Assembly: GCF_014646755.1 (NCBI RefSeq)
Contig: NZ_BMNW01000004.1
Location: 62,001 to 126,000 of the forward strand
DNA from: Pseudomonas asuensis
GTDB taxonomy: Bacteria > Pseudomonadota > Gammaproteobacteria > Pseudomonadales > Pseudomonadaceae
Reading direction: 5' to 3'
Length of the DNA: 64,000 nucleotides
Shown: piece after piece, positions 19,809 to 28,864 of the stretch
How positions within the stretch are numbered: position 1 is the first letter of the stretch
How the letters are laid out: each line of letters starts with the position of its first letter
Made by a program: the position numbers and the translations under genes
The notes under the pieces: generated by a model
Database searches by the model: none
What the model was told of the DNA's origin: nothing
What the model saw: the letters and a program-made list of their open reading frames with translations, nothing else

Positions 19809-20243
19809 ATGAAAGACGAAGACCGTTTGAAACTCGACCAGCAGCTCTGCTTTGCCTTGTATTCCACCTCTCTCGCCATGACCAAGGTTTATAAGCCGCT
19901 CCTGGAAGCCATTGGCCTGACCTATCCGCAATACCTGATGATGCTGGTGCTCTGGGAAAGTGATGGTCTCACGCTCAAGGAGTTGGCCAAGCGCCTGCAT
20001 CAGGATTCTGGCGCGCTGACCCCGGTTCTCAAGCGACTCGAAGCAGAAGGCTATGTCACTCGCAAGCGCAGCCTTCAGGACGAACGCAATCTCTCGATCG
20101 AACTGACAGCCGCTGGAAAAACCCTGCGCAAGAAAGCTGAAGAGATCAACGGCTCGGTGCAACTGGCCTGTGCCTTGGGCGATGACGACATCGGACAGCT
20201 TCGGTCAAACCTGATCAAACTGCGTGACACCCTGAACCAATAA
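19809..20243 (+). CDS. ohrR: MarR-family organic-peroxide sensor OhrR
   Basis: A 144-residue winged-helix repressor. The reactive cysteine is Cys14 in the OhrR signature LCFALYSTSLAMTK, followed by YPQYLMMLVLW and the wing LSIELTAAG. Oxidation of this cysteine by organic hydroperoxides releases the repressor from DNA. It is on the same strand as ohr, with a terminator and a perfect palindromic operator between them. Confidence 0.93.
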   Translation: MKDEDRLKLDQQLCFALYSTSLAMTKVYKPLLEAIGLTYPQYLMMLVLWESDGLTLKELAKRLHQDSGALTPVLKRLEAEGYVTRKRSLQDERNLSIELTAAGKTLRKKAEEINGSVQLACALGDDDIGQLRSNLIKLRDTLNQ

Positions 20244-20328
20244 GCAGGTGCCCGAAAACGGGTCATCTGAAACACTCACAACGCCTATAGCGACCGTTCG
20301 TCGAACCTAGGTAAAAATAGTTTGCGCA

Positions 20329-20347
20329 ATAATCGATATCGTAATAA
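20329..20347. promoter_or_regulatory. Possible second OhrR site
   Basis: TAATCGATATCGTAAT is a near-palindrome centred on CGATATCG. The adjoining GCAATAATC matches half of the operator at 20410-20429. Weaker than that site. Confidence 0.35.
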
Positions 20348-20377
20348 CTTAAATCCTGTAAGCAGCGCGGTAACGGT

Positions 20378-20400
20378 AAACAACTCCAGAGTTGTTTTTT
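20378..20400 (+). terminator. Terminator after ohrR
   Basis: AAACAACT and AGTTGTTT pair around CCAG and run into a T-tract, separating ohrR from the ohr promoter. Confidence 0.75.
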
Positions 20401-20409
20401 AAACGCCAA

Positions 20410-20429
20410 ATGATTATTGCAATAATCAT
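20410..20429. promoter_or_regulatory. Palindromic OhrR operator before ohr
   Basis: ATGATTATTGCAATAATCAT is a perfect 20-bp palindrome placed 21 bases before the ohr start, the expected position and AT-rich character of an OhrR operator. Confidence 0.75.
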
Positions 20430-20450
20430 ATTAATCCGAGGACGATGCTC

Positions 20451-20867
20451 ATGAACATTCTGTACAAGACTTCCGCAACCAGCACCGGTGGCCGTGACGG
20501 TCGTTCCATCAGCGCCGATGGCATCCTTGACGTAAAATTGGCTACACCCAAAGAGCTAGGCGGTCAGGGCGGCGAAGCGACCAATCCTGAGCAACTGTTT
20601 GCAGCTGGCTACTCGGCCTGCTTTATCGGCGCCATGAAGTTCGTAGCGGCCAAGGAAAAGGTTGCGCTGCCGGGTGACGTCAGCGTTACCGCAGAAGTAG
20701 GCATTGGCCCAATTCCTACCGGCTTCGCCCTGGACATCGAACTGCGTGTCAGCGTGCCCGGTCTTGATCGTGACAAGGCACAAGACATCATTGAGAAGGC
20801 CCATCAGGTCTGCCCGTACTCGAACGCCACCCGCGGCAATATAGATGTCCGTCTGACTCTCGTCTAA
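20451..20867 (+). CDS. ohr: Organic hydroperoxide resistance protein (peroxiredoxin-like)
   Basis: A 138-residue Ohr/OsmC-fold thiol peroxidase. The peroxidatic cysteine lies in [14 protein letters not shown] and the resolving cysteine in [13 protein letters not shown]. It reduces organic hydroperoxides using lipoyl-dependent electron donors. The start [14 protein letters not shown] at 20451 fits the family and has GAGG nine bases upstream; an ATG six bases earlier is too close to that site. OhrR should repress it through the palindrome upstream. Confidence 0.95.
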   Translation: MNILYKTSATSTGGRDGRSISADGILDVKLATPKELGGQGGEATNPEQLFAAGYSACFIGAMKFVAAKEKVALPGDVSVTAEVGIGPIPTGFALDIELRVSVPGLDRDKAQDIIEKAHQVCPYSNATRGNIDVRLTLV

Positions 20868-21042
20868 GCCGTTGATAAGGGCACGCCCAAGCGCATTAGC
20901 CGGTTGCCATCACTTAAGCCTACACCGCTACCTACTGGGTAGCCGTGTATGGCAAAGCCATCGTAATCAGTATGTTCATCGTGATGGCCGGCTCCGGGCT
21001 GAAGACACGCAACTCGGCCTTGGAGCCTGTTGCTCATTGGAC

Positions 21043-21077
21043 AAAAATACCGTGCAGGATCGCTGCACGGTATTTTT
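21043..21077. terminator. Bidirectional terminator between ohr and ltaE
   Basis: A 14-bp perfect stem (21043-21056 with 21064-21077) starts in a run of A and ends in a run of T, serving both convergent genes. Confidence 0.85.
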
Positions 21078-21092
21078 GCCAGTACGGTCCGA

Positions 21093-22133
21093 TCAGGCCT
21101 GCATGGCGTCGCGGATATCCCGAGCCAGCTCACGTATGCGCGACTCCTGAGTGTCCCAGGAGCACATGAAACGAGCGCCACCGCTACCAATAAAGGTATA
21201 GAAGCGCCAGCCGCGAGCACGCAGGCGATCCAGTGCGGTCTCGGAGAGTTGCAGGAATACCGAGTTGGCCTGTACCGGGAACATCAGGCTCAGGCCTGGA
21301 ACATCCTTTACCAGATCAGCCAGGAGCTGGGCGCAATGGTTGGCGTGTTCGGCATAACGCAGCCAGGCATTGTTTTCGAGGATGCCCACCCACGGCGCGG
21401 AGAGAAAACGCATCTTCGAGGCCAGCTGGCCAGCCTGCTTGCAGCGATACTCAAAGTCTTCGGCCAAGTCACGGTTGAAGAACAGGATCGCCTCGCCCAC
21501 CGCCATGCCGTTCTTGGTGCCACCAAAGCAGAGTACGTCAACGCCGGCTTTCCACGTCACTTCGGCCGGTGTGCAACCAAGACCGGCAACTGCATTGGAA
21601 AAGCGCGAGCCGTCCATATGCAGGCGCAGCCCAAGATCGCGGCAGGTATCGGCTACTGCATTCAGCTCGTCGAGACTATAAAGCGTGCCGACTTCCGTGA
21701 CCTGGGTAATGCTGACCGCTCGGGGCTTGGGAAAATGAATATCCTTGCGCTTGGTGGCAATCTGGCGAATGGCATCAGGCGTCAGCTTGCCCTGGGTGGT
21801 CGGGGCCAACAGGAGTTTGGAGCCATTGGAGAAGAACTCCGGCGCACCACACTCGTCCGTCTCTACGTGGGCCGTCTCGGCGCAGATCACACTGTGGTAG
21901 GACTGGCACAGCGCAGCCAGCGCCAGGGAGTTGGCGGCAGTACCGTTGAAGGCAAAGAAGACTTCGCAATCGGTTTCGAACAATTCGCGGAAATGATCCG
22001 CCGCACGGGCCGTCCAGGCATCGTTGCCATAGGCGGTATCGTGCCCGTGATTGGCTTCAGCCATGGCCGCCCAGGCTTCCGGACAGATTCCTGAGTAGTT
22101 GTCGCTGGCGAATTGCTGACTATGGTCGTTCAT
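21093..22133 (-). CDS. ltaE: Low-specificity L-threonine aldolase
   Basis: A 346-residue PLP enzyme of fold type I. It begins FASDNYSGICPEAWAAM. Visible are the AETAHVETDECGAPEF region, LHMDGSRFSNAVAGLG and the PLP lysine in FGGTKNGMAVGEA. It cleaves threonine or allo-threonine to glycine and acetaldehyde, so it can feed the glycine cleavage system. The start at 22133 was chosen for AAGGA placed seven bases upstream; the frame stays open to 22184. Confidence 0.92.
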   Translation of the reverse strand: MNDHSQQFASDNYSGICPEAWAAMAEANHGHDTAYGNDAWTARAADHFRELFETDCEVFFAFNGTAANSLALAALCQSYHSVICAETAHVETDECGAPEFFSNGSKLLLAPTTQGKLTPDAIRQIATKRKDIHFPKPRAVSITQVTEVGTLYSLDELNAVADTCRDLGLRLHMDGSRFSNAVAGLGCTPAEVTWKAGVDVLCFGGTKNGMAVGEAILFFNRDLAEDFEYRCKQAGQLASKMRFLSAPWVGILENNAWLRYAEHANHCAQLLADLVKDVPGLSLMFPVQANSVFLQLSETALDRLRARGWRFYTFIGSGGARFMCSWDTQESRIRELARDIRDAMQA

Positions 22134-22204
22134 GGGTATTCCTTGAGAGCCCGCCATGAATGCCTGCTTGTGACTGGCGTTCATGGCGGTTAATAAACGG
22201 GCGC

Positions 22205-24013
22205 TTATAGCGGCCGGGTTCGAGTTTCCAACCAGTCGCGCGCCGTACCGCTAACCAGCGGAAGGACACGCTCACGCACCTCGGCGTGGTAGGCGTTCAG
22301 CCAGGCGATTTCATCCTCGCGCATAAGCGTACGGTCGATGCAGCGTGTATCGATCGGGCACAACGTCAAGGTTTCGAAATGCATGAACTGGCCGAACTCG
22401 GTTTCAGGCTCGGCCACGTTGAGCAGGAGGTTCTCAATGCGCACCCCCCACTTGCCGGGCCGGTAGATACCGGGTTCGTTAGACGTGATCATACCTTCCC
22501 GCATGGCACTATTGGGGGTTGGTTGGCCATAGAACGTGATGGATTGCGGCCCCTCGTGCACGTTGAGGAAATACCCCACGCCATGTCCGGTGCCGTGACC
22601 ATAGTCGATACTGGCCTCCCAGATTGGCGCACGGGCAATGGCATCCAGCATCTGCGAGGCGATCCCGGCCGGGAAGCGCGCCCTGGACAAGGCGATCATA
22701 CCTTTGAGCACGTGCGTGAAGTCGCGCTTCTGTTCGGCGCTGGGCGTACCGATAGGAACTACGCGGGTAATGTCTGTCGTACCGCCCAAGTACTGACCGC
22801 CGGAGTCGATCAGCAACAGGCCGTCACCCTCAATAACCGAATGTGCCTCTTCCGTTGCGTGATAGTGAGGTAGCGCGCCCCCAGCGTTATAGCCCGCAAT
22901 AGTGGAAAAGCTTAGGGACACGAAATTGGGGCGACGCGCTCGGGCAGCCGTCAGCCACTCGTCCACCGTCAGCTCGGTTACTCGCTCCCCGGCCTCAAGC
23001 GCCGCCTCGAATTGAGCGAAGAATTCGCACAGGGCCGCGCCATCCTGCTCCATAGCCTCACGCACATGCTGCGCTTCAGCAGCTGTCTTGCGCGACTTGA
23101 ACAGTGTCGACGGGTTGATCGTCTCGATGCGCTTGACGCTCGAAGGCACTCCTTCGACCAGGCCAAAGGTGACACGCGCCGGATCGACCAATAGTGTTGC
23201 CCCTGCAGGCAGTGCAGCCAGCGCACCGTGAGCCTCTTCATAGGCGGCCAACTGGATACCGCCTTCATTCAAGGTGCGCTCAAGGGCGGCCGGGACTTTG
23301 CCCGCGCCTACGAATAGACGCACCTGCCCTGGCCCGATCAACGCATGGGCCAGGAAGACCGGGTTATAGGGCACGTCGGCACCGCGCAGGTTGAATAGCC
23401 AGGCGATATCGTCCAGGCTGGAAATGAAATGCCAGTCAGCCCCTTGCTCGGCCATGGCCTTGCGTACCTGCTCCAGTTTTTCGCTCCGGGAAACGGGAGC
23501 ATACGGAGCCTCATGGGCATAAATAGGCGCTGCAGGCAGCGCTGGCCGCCCTGGCCAGATACGGTCAATCAAATCGATATTAGTACGTAGTGAAATGTTC
23601 TTGCCAGCAAAGGCTTTGCGTAACGTCTCGGCCGCACCCAAGGACAGCACGGCACCATCCACTGCGACTGTTCCATCAGTCGGTACTTGCTCGGCCATCC
23701 AGTCAATGTGCGCCTGCATACTGCCGGCAACCAGCTTCATCAATTCAACGCCCGAGCCTGCCAATTCAGCCTCGGCCTGCTCCCAGTAACGGCTATCTGT
23801 CCAAAGGCCGGCAAAATCCCTGGCCACAATCAGCGTACCGGCGGAGCCAGTAAAGCCCGACAGCCATGACCGCCCCTGCCACCGCTCGGGCAGGTATTCC
23901 GACAGGTGCGGATCGGCAGATGGAATCAGGCAGGCATCGACGCCTTCCTCATGCATGACCTGACGCAATGCAGCCAGACGATCGGGAATGGAAACGAGGT
24001 CTTGATGGGACAT
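22205..24013 (-). CDS. Aminopeptidase P family protein (M24B, Xaa-Pro aminopeptidase)
   Basis: A 602-residue cytosolic metallopeptidase with two creatinase-type N-terminal domains and a C-terminal pita-bread domain. Metal ligands are visible: Asp pair in LLIDSGGQYLGGTTDITR, His in YGHGTGHGVGYFLNVHEGP, and Glu in ITSNEPGIYRPGKWGVRIEN. Its length matches the eukaryote-like long form. It removes N-terminal residues ahead of proline. The start at 24013 has GGAG five bases upstream. It lies 71 bases upstream of ltaE on the same strand. Confidence 0.92.
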   Translation of the reverse strand: MSHQDLVSIPDRLAALRQVMHEEGVDACLIPSADPHLSEYLPERWQGRSWLSGFTGSAGTLIVARDFAGLWTDSRYWEQAEAELAGSGVELMKLVAGSMQAHIDWMAEQVPTDGTVAVDGAVLSLGAAETLRKAFAGKNISLRTNIDLIDRIWPGRPALPAAPIYAHEAPYAPVSRSEKLEQVRKAMAEQGADWHFISSLDDIAWLFNLRGADVPYNPVFLAHALIGPGQVRLFVGAGKVPAALERTLNEGGIQLAAYEEAHGALAALPAGATLLVDPARVTFGLVEGVPSSVKRIETINPSTLFKSRKTAAEAQHVREAMEQDGAALCEFFAQFEAALEAGERVTELTVDEWLTAARARRPNFVSLSFSTIAGYNAGGALPHYHATEEAHSVIEGDGLLLIDSGGQYLGGTTDITRVVPIGTPSAEQKRDFTHVLKGMIALSRARFPAGIASQMLDAIARAPIWEASIDYGHGTGHGVGYFLNVHEGPQSITFYGQPTPNSAMREGMITSNEPGIYRPGKWGVRIENLLLNVAEPETEFGQFMHFETLTLCPIDTRCIDRTLMREDEIAWLNAYHAEVRERVLPLVSGTARDWLETRTRPL

Positions 24014-24073
24014 GTACTCTCCGGTGTGCAAAGGGTGCTGTTGAGGCAGTCCTGCCATAAATACCGCAGATAC

Positions 24074-24100
24074 AAAAAAGCCGCATCAAGGGATGCGGCT
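24074..24100 (-). terminator. Terminator-like hairpin 66 bases before the aminopeptidase start
   Basis: AGCCGCATC and GATGCGGCT pair perfectly around AAGG; on the minus strand it runs straight into six U. It either ends the transcript of the upstream small gene or acts as a leader attenuator. Confidence 0.7.
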
Positions 24101-24321
24101 AAAAGATGAAAAACCAAAGGAGCAGAATGGTTTTTCCTTGAGGGCCTGCACTATCGACAAGCACCTATCACTACGCCTGAAGGCAATGGAAATGCACATC
24201 CTCACAGGGTGAGCATGATCCATAAGGGGGGAAACTTCTGACAATAGTGAAAAGCGCTCAGAAAAGGCGAACAGACCCTGAAGACGACGTTTGGTGCGGC
24301 AGACGCCTGGACCAAACGGGG

Positions 24322-24510
24322 TTAACGCTGGGAAACCTGCCGATCATGCTGGGCTTTCTGAGTCTGTTGAGCCTGCTGAAAGCGCTCCATGACAGCGTGA
24401 TTTTGATTAACGAGCTTGTAGTTCTGCTCGTAGGAATCACGAGCAAAGCTCACCTGGGTGAAAGCAACAGCGGATACAGCAAGAATCGAGGCAGTAAACA
24501 AACGTAACAT
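24322..24510 (-). CDS. Small exported protein of unknown function (62 aa)
   Basis: The start at 24510 has AGGAG six bases upstream. Residues 1-24 form a signal peptide ending in SFARD. The mature part is about 38 residues, hydrophilic and Gln-rich (QNYKLVNQNHAVMERFQQAQQTQKAQHDRQVSQR), likely one helix. No family recognised. A terminator-like hairpin follows about 220 bases downstream. Confidence 0.65.
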   Translation of the reverse strand: MLRLFTASILAVSAVAFTQVSFARDSYEQNYKLVNQNHAVMERFQQAQQTQKAQHDRQVSQR

Positions 24511-24632
24511 GATGAACTCCTGATACCCTTCGATTGGGTTCATCACTAGGATAACGCGTAACAATGATTGAAAAATATCGCCTGGGTACATAGAGATTTA
24601 CCAATTGCGCAAGTATTCCAGGCGAGGCAGGC

Positions 24633-25571
24633 TCAGATGGCCCAGTAGGAATGCATGGCTACCACGTCATCGTCATGACTAAAGCGTCTGGGCAGTTCCT
24701 CCTTCAGGATGTCCACCCATGCCTTGATCTTGGCATCCAGAAACCGCCGGGAGGGATACAGCGCATACACGCTCCGCTCGCGAAGACGGTACTCCGGCAA
24801 TACGCGTACCAGCCCCCCTTCCCGTAAGGCCGGCGCTGCAATAAAACTAGGGAGCAGGCACAGCCCCAAGCCTGCCTTGGCCGTGTTGGCCAGCGCATCC
24901 GCTACATTCACCTGATAGATCGAGCGCGGCCTGATCGATGTTTCCTCACCCGCTTTGGTAAATACCCACTCCTCAGGAAAGGTCGGGTCCTGAAGCAGCA
25001 GGCACGTATGCTCATTCAGATCACGCGGATGATGGGGCGTGCCCCACTTGGCCAGGTAATCGGGCGAGGCGCAGACAACGCTGTAGACCTCGCCAAGCCG
25101 CTGGGCGACCAGTTCGGAATCAGGCAAATTTCGATCCATGGTAATGGCTACGTCGTAGCCTTCTTCAATCAGGTCAGGTCGATTCTGGGATAGCGTGAAA
25201 TCCAGCGTGACATCGGGATAGCGCTCAGCATAGAGCGCCGCCAGAGGCGCCAGATGCTCGGTACCCAACCCGGTCAGGGAGTGAACCCGCAAGCGACCGG
25301 AGGGCTTCAGATGCGCACCGCTGGCTTCTGCTTCGGCCTCAGCCACTGAGTCAAGAATTCCGCGACAGCGTTCCAGGTAACGCTCCCCCGCCTCTGTCAG
25401 TGCCAGCCGCCGGGTAGTCCGGTGCAACAAACGTGTTTGCAGATGCGTTTCCAGATCAGAGATCACACGGGAAACCTGCGCCGTCGATAACTCCAGCAAG
25501 GCCGCAGCGGCCGTAAAACTGCCCGCGTCGACCACCCGGGTGAAAATCCGCATACCTTGTAACGTATCCAT
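24633..25571 (-). CDS. LysR-family transcriptional regulator
   Basis: A 312-residue regulator of standard LysR layout. The N-terminal winged helix is MRIFTRVVDAGSFTAAAALLELSTAQVSRVISDLE; a periplasmic-binding-like effector domain follows. It belongs to the large CrgA/DmlR-like subgroup (HRTTRRLALTEAGERYLERCR). It lies downstream of the efflux operon, 240 bases apart and on the same strand, so it may be independent of it. The effector is unknown. Confidence 0.88.
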   Translation of the reverse strand: MDTLQGMRIFTRVVDAGSFTAAAALLELSTAQVSRVISDLETHLQTRLLHRTTRRLALTEAGERYLERCRGILDSVAEAEAEASGAHLKPSGRLRVHSLTGLGTEHLAPLAALYAERYPDVTLDFTLSQNRPDLIEEGYDVAITMDRNLPDSELVAQRLGEVYSVVCASPDYLAKWGTPHHPRDLNEHTCLLLQDPTFPEEWVFTKAGEETSIRPRSIYQVNVADALANTAKAGLGLCLLPSFIAAPALREGGLVRVLPEYRLRERSVYALYPSRRFLDAKIKAWVDILKEELPRRFSHDDDVVAMHSYWAI

Positions 25572-25813
25572 TATTGTTGCCTGCTCCGTAACGCTGTTTC
25601 GCTTGGCAGCCTATTTATTTCCAGATGTTACGCTTTTATTCTCTGCCATGTGAGCTGCAGTATTGCTGGTGCTCTTCTCGTTAGCCCTGACGAGAGTCGC
25701 TTTTGCACCGGCTTCTCCCTCCCGCACCCTGCTGCAGCTCCAGAGATAGCTCCTTGTGGCATGCTGGAACCGCCCACCCCCTCCGGGGCGGTTCAGCTGC
25801 CGTTTTTCCTTTC

Positions 25814-28800
25814 TTATTGCGCCTTGTTTGGTTCGCGAATGCGATACCAGGTGACGTATAGCGCTGGCAGGAATAACAGCGTGAGCAGGGTTGCCGCCAC
25901 AATGCCGCCGATCATTGCATAGGCCATGGGCCCCCAGAATACTTCCCGGGCAATAGGAATCATGCCAAGACTGGCTGCGGCTGCAGTCAGCAGGATCGGT
26001 CGACGTCGATGGTTAGTCGCCTCGATAACCGCCTCCCAAGGATGGCGTCCGTCCTGTTCGAACTCATCGATCTGGGTTACCAAAATCACTGAATTACGAA
26101 TAATGATGCCGATCAGCGCCAGCACCCCAAGAATGGCCACAAACCCCAGCGGGGTTCCCGTAGGCACCAGTGCCAGTACGACCCCAATCAACCCTAGTGG
26201 GGCGACACTGGCCACCAGAAACATCTTCTGGACGCTTTGGAGCTGGATCATCAGGAACGTGGCCATGAGAAACAGCATGAGCGGGATCACGCTTGCAATC
26301 GGCTTTTGCGCCTTGCCGCTTTCTTCCACGGTGCCGCCTATGTTGACGTGGTAGTTGAGCGGCAGGTTGCTCTGGAATTCATCAACTTTAGGCTGAAGGG
26401 CCTTGATCAGATCCGGTGCCTGGATGGCGCCCTCAATCGTGGCTTTCAGCGTAATGGTCGGTTGTCGGTTGCGCCGCCATACCAGGGGCTGCTCCATCTC
26501 GTAGCCTACTGTGGCAAAGGACTTGAGCGGAATCGATGTACCTGAAGGGGTCACGATCTGCAGGTTTTCTACGGTCTCGATAGAGCTGCGTTCGGCATCC
26601 TCGGAGCGCCCCACCACATTGACGAGATAGATGCTGTCACGCACTTGGGTGATCGGTGTACCGCTCACCACACTGTTCATGATCTGCGCTACGTCCTGGG
26701 AGGACAGCCCCAACTGTCGGGCGCGGTCCTGGTTCACATCGATCCTCAGCACGCGTCCGGGCTCGTTCCAGTCGAAAAGGATGTCACTGATATGCGGATC
26801 GGCACTGATGGTACTGGCCAGCGCCAGTGCCTGCTTGCGTACCTCGGAAATGCTCGGACCACTAACGCGGTATTGGATCGGTCGCCCTACCGGCGGCCCC
26901 ATTTCCAAGGGCTGCACATACCCATCAAGCCCGACGAATTCGTTCTTGAGCCGCTCCTTGAGTTTAGGAATCAGCCGGTTGCGTGCGTCCAGGTCTTTGC
27001 TGACGATAACGACCTGCCCATAGAACGGGTTGTTGAGCTGCTGGTCCAGCGGCAGGTAGAAGCGCACCGCGCCCTGCCCTACATAGGAGCTCCAACGGGC
27101 AATATCCGGATCACCCTTGAGCGAGGCCTCGAAGCGATCCATCTGCGCACGGGTTTCCAGCACGGAGCTGTTTTGCGGCAGATTCAGGTCAACCAGAATC
27201 TCGGGACGATCCGAAGAGGGGAAAAACTGATTCTGAACAAAACGCATGCAAAATAGCGATGCAGCAAAGAGCAGCACGGTCAGAATGATTGTTATCCAGC
27301 GGTGCCGCATGGCCCACACCAGCGAACCCTGCGACCAGCGGGCCAATCGGCCCGGCGCCTTTTGCTTTTTGTGCTTGAGCGATTTGGGTAGCAGATGCAC
27401 ACCCATGACCGGTGAAAACAGCACGGCCACGAGCCAGGACAGGATCAGCGCCACAGCAATCACCGCAAACAACGTAAAGGTGTACTGCCCAGCCGTACTT
27501 TTGTTAAGACCGATAGGTACGAACCCCGCTACGGTAACCAGCGTGCCGGTCAGCATTGGGAAGGCTGTATGGTCATAGGCGTAGGTAGCCGCCTTGTGCA
27601 GCGAGTCGCCCTCCTCCAGTCGGGTCACCATCATTTCAACGGTGATCATGGCGTCGTCCACCAGAAGTCCCAGGGCAATGATTAGTGCCCCGAGGGAGAT
27701 CCGCTGCATGGTAATCCCGCTGTATTCCATGAAGAGAAATACCATGGCGAGCACAAGGGGAATCGAGCACGCCACGACGAGTCCAGCACGTAACCCAAGG
27801 CTGATAAAACTCACTACCAGCACGATGATGACCGCTTCGAACAGGGCATGGGTAAAGCTGCTGGAGGCCTTTTCCACTACCTCTGCCTGGTTGGACACCT
27901 GATGCACGCCCACACCAACCGGTAACTCGCCAATAATTGCGTTCATCCGCTCGGACAGGGCCGCGCCAAAGGTCTGCACGTTGCCGCCTTTGCGCATGGC
28001 AATGGCCAGCCCCAGGGCCGGTTCACCGTTAAAACGAAATAAAGACGTGGGTGGGTCAGCGTAATCACGGTGGATGGTGGCCAGATCGGCCAGACGGTAG
28101 AAGCGATCATTGATTCGGAGATTGACTGCTTCAAGGTCTTTTTCAGACTTGAACTCACCGGAAGTGCGCACCGAGACACGCTCGGGACCCGCCTCGATCA
28201 CCCCCGAAGGCGTCACAGTGTTCTGTGCCTGCAGGCTTTGCATGATCTGCCGCTGGTCCAAGCCCAACGCAGCCAGCTTGCGGGTCGAGAAGTCAAGATA
28301 GATGACCTCGTTCTGCGCACCCATGAGTTCGACCTTGCCCAGATCGGGTACCGCACGGATATCCAGGCGTACCTGCTCTACATAGTCTCGCAGTTGCCGG
28401 TACGAGATGCCGTCTCCAGTGAAGGCATAAATACTACCGAATACATCGCCAAACTCATCGTTGAAGGCCGGTCCCTGTATCCCTTGCGGAAACTGCCCCT
28501 GAATATCAGAAACCTTCTTGCGTACCTGATACCAAATGTTAGGAATTTCCTTGTCGCTGGTGGTATCGCGCAGGTACACAAATACCGTGCTCAGCCCCGG
28601 CCGGGTAAAGCTTTTGGTGTAATCCAGAGAATCCAGCTCTTCGAGCTTTTTCTCGATCCGGTCAGTCACCTGCTCCAGGGTTTCCTGAGTCGTCGCACCC
28701 GGCCATTGGGTCTGTATCACCATGGTTTTGATGGTGAAGGAAGGGTCCTCTTCGCGGCCAAGGTTGAAGTAGGAGTAGGTGCCCATCAGCAGCGCGACGA

Positions 28801-28864
28801 ACATGATGTACCAGATAAAAGACTGGTGACGCAGCGCCCAGTCAGAAAGATTGAGGGATTTCAT
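25814..28864 (-). CDS. triC: RND efflux permease, TriC-like
   Basis: A 1016-residue inner-membrane proton-driven pump. It has the RND layout of 12 membrane helices with two large periplasmic loops. LGLLVDDAMITVEMM carries the proton-relay aspartates on helix 4. Length and the two-adaptor operon match TriC of P. aeruginosa (about 1015 residues), which exports triclosan through OpmH. The gene overlaps the upstream adaptor by one base (TGATG). No outer-membrane channel gene is present. Substrate is inferred only from resemblance. Confidence 0.85.
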   Translation of the reverse strand: MKSLNLSDWALRHQSFIWYIMFVALLMGTYSYFNLGREEDPSFTIKTMVIQTQWPGATTQETLEQVTDRIEKKLEELDSLDYTKSFTRPGLSTVFVYLRDTTSDKEIPNIWYQVRKKVSDIQGQFPQGIQGPAFNDEFGDVFGSIYAFTGDGISYRQLRDYVEQVRLDIRAVPDLGKVELMGAQNEVIYLDFSTRKLAALGLDQRQIMQSLQAQNTVTPSGVIEAGPERVSVRTSGEFKSEKDLEAVNLRINDRFYRLADLATIHRDYADPPTSLFRFNGEPALGLAIAMRKGGNVQTFGAALSERMNAIIGELPVGVGVHQVSNQAEVVEKASSSFTHALFEAVIIVLVVSFISLGLRAGLVVACSIPLVLAMVFLFMEYSGITMQRISLGALIIALGLLVDDAMITVEMMVTRLEEGDSLHKAATYAYDHTAFPMLTGTLVTVAGFVPIGLNKSTAGQYTFTLFAVIAVALILSWLVAVLFSPVMGVHLLPKSLKHKKQKAPGRLARWSQGSLVWAMRHRWITIILTVLLFAASLFCMRFVQNQFFPSSDRPEILVDLNLPQNSSVLETRAQMDRFEASLKGDPDIARWSSYVGQGAVRFYLPLDQQLNNPFYGQVVIVSKDLDARNRLIPKLKERLKNEFVGLDGYVQPLEMGPPVGRPIQYRVSGPSISEVRKQALALASTISADPHISDILFDWNEPGRVLRIDVNQDRARQLGLSSQDVAQIMNSVVSGTPITQVRDSIYLVNVVGRSEDAERSSIETVENLQIVTPSGTSIPLKSFATVGYEMEQPLVWRRNRQPTITLKATIEGAIQAPDLIKALQPKVDEFQSNLPLNYHVNIGGTVEESGKAQKPIASVIPLMLFLMATFLMIQLQSVQKMFLVASVAPLGLIGVVLALVPTGTPLGFVAILGVLALIGIIIRNSVILVTQIDEFEQDGRHPWEAVIEATNHRRRPILLTAAAASLGMIPIAREVFWGPMAYAMIGGIVAATLLTLLFLPALYVTWYRIREPNKAQ

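Noticed and set aside
21030-22094. 354-residue plus-strand frame opposite threonine aldolase
   Set aside because: Antisense to a complete ltaE with PLP motif; starts inside the terminator.
24074-24100. Start of a CRISPR or REP array
   Set aside because: Single stem only, with a U-run on one strand; it is a terminator-like hairpin and no spaced repeats follow.
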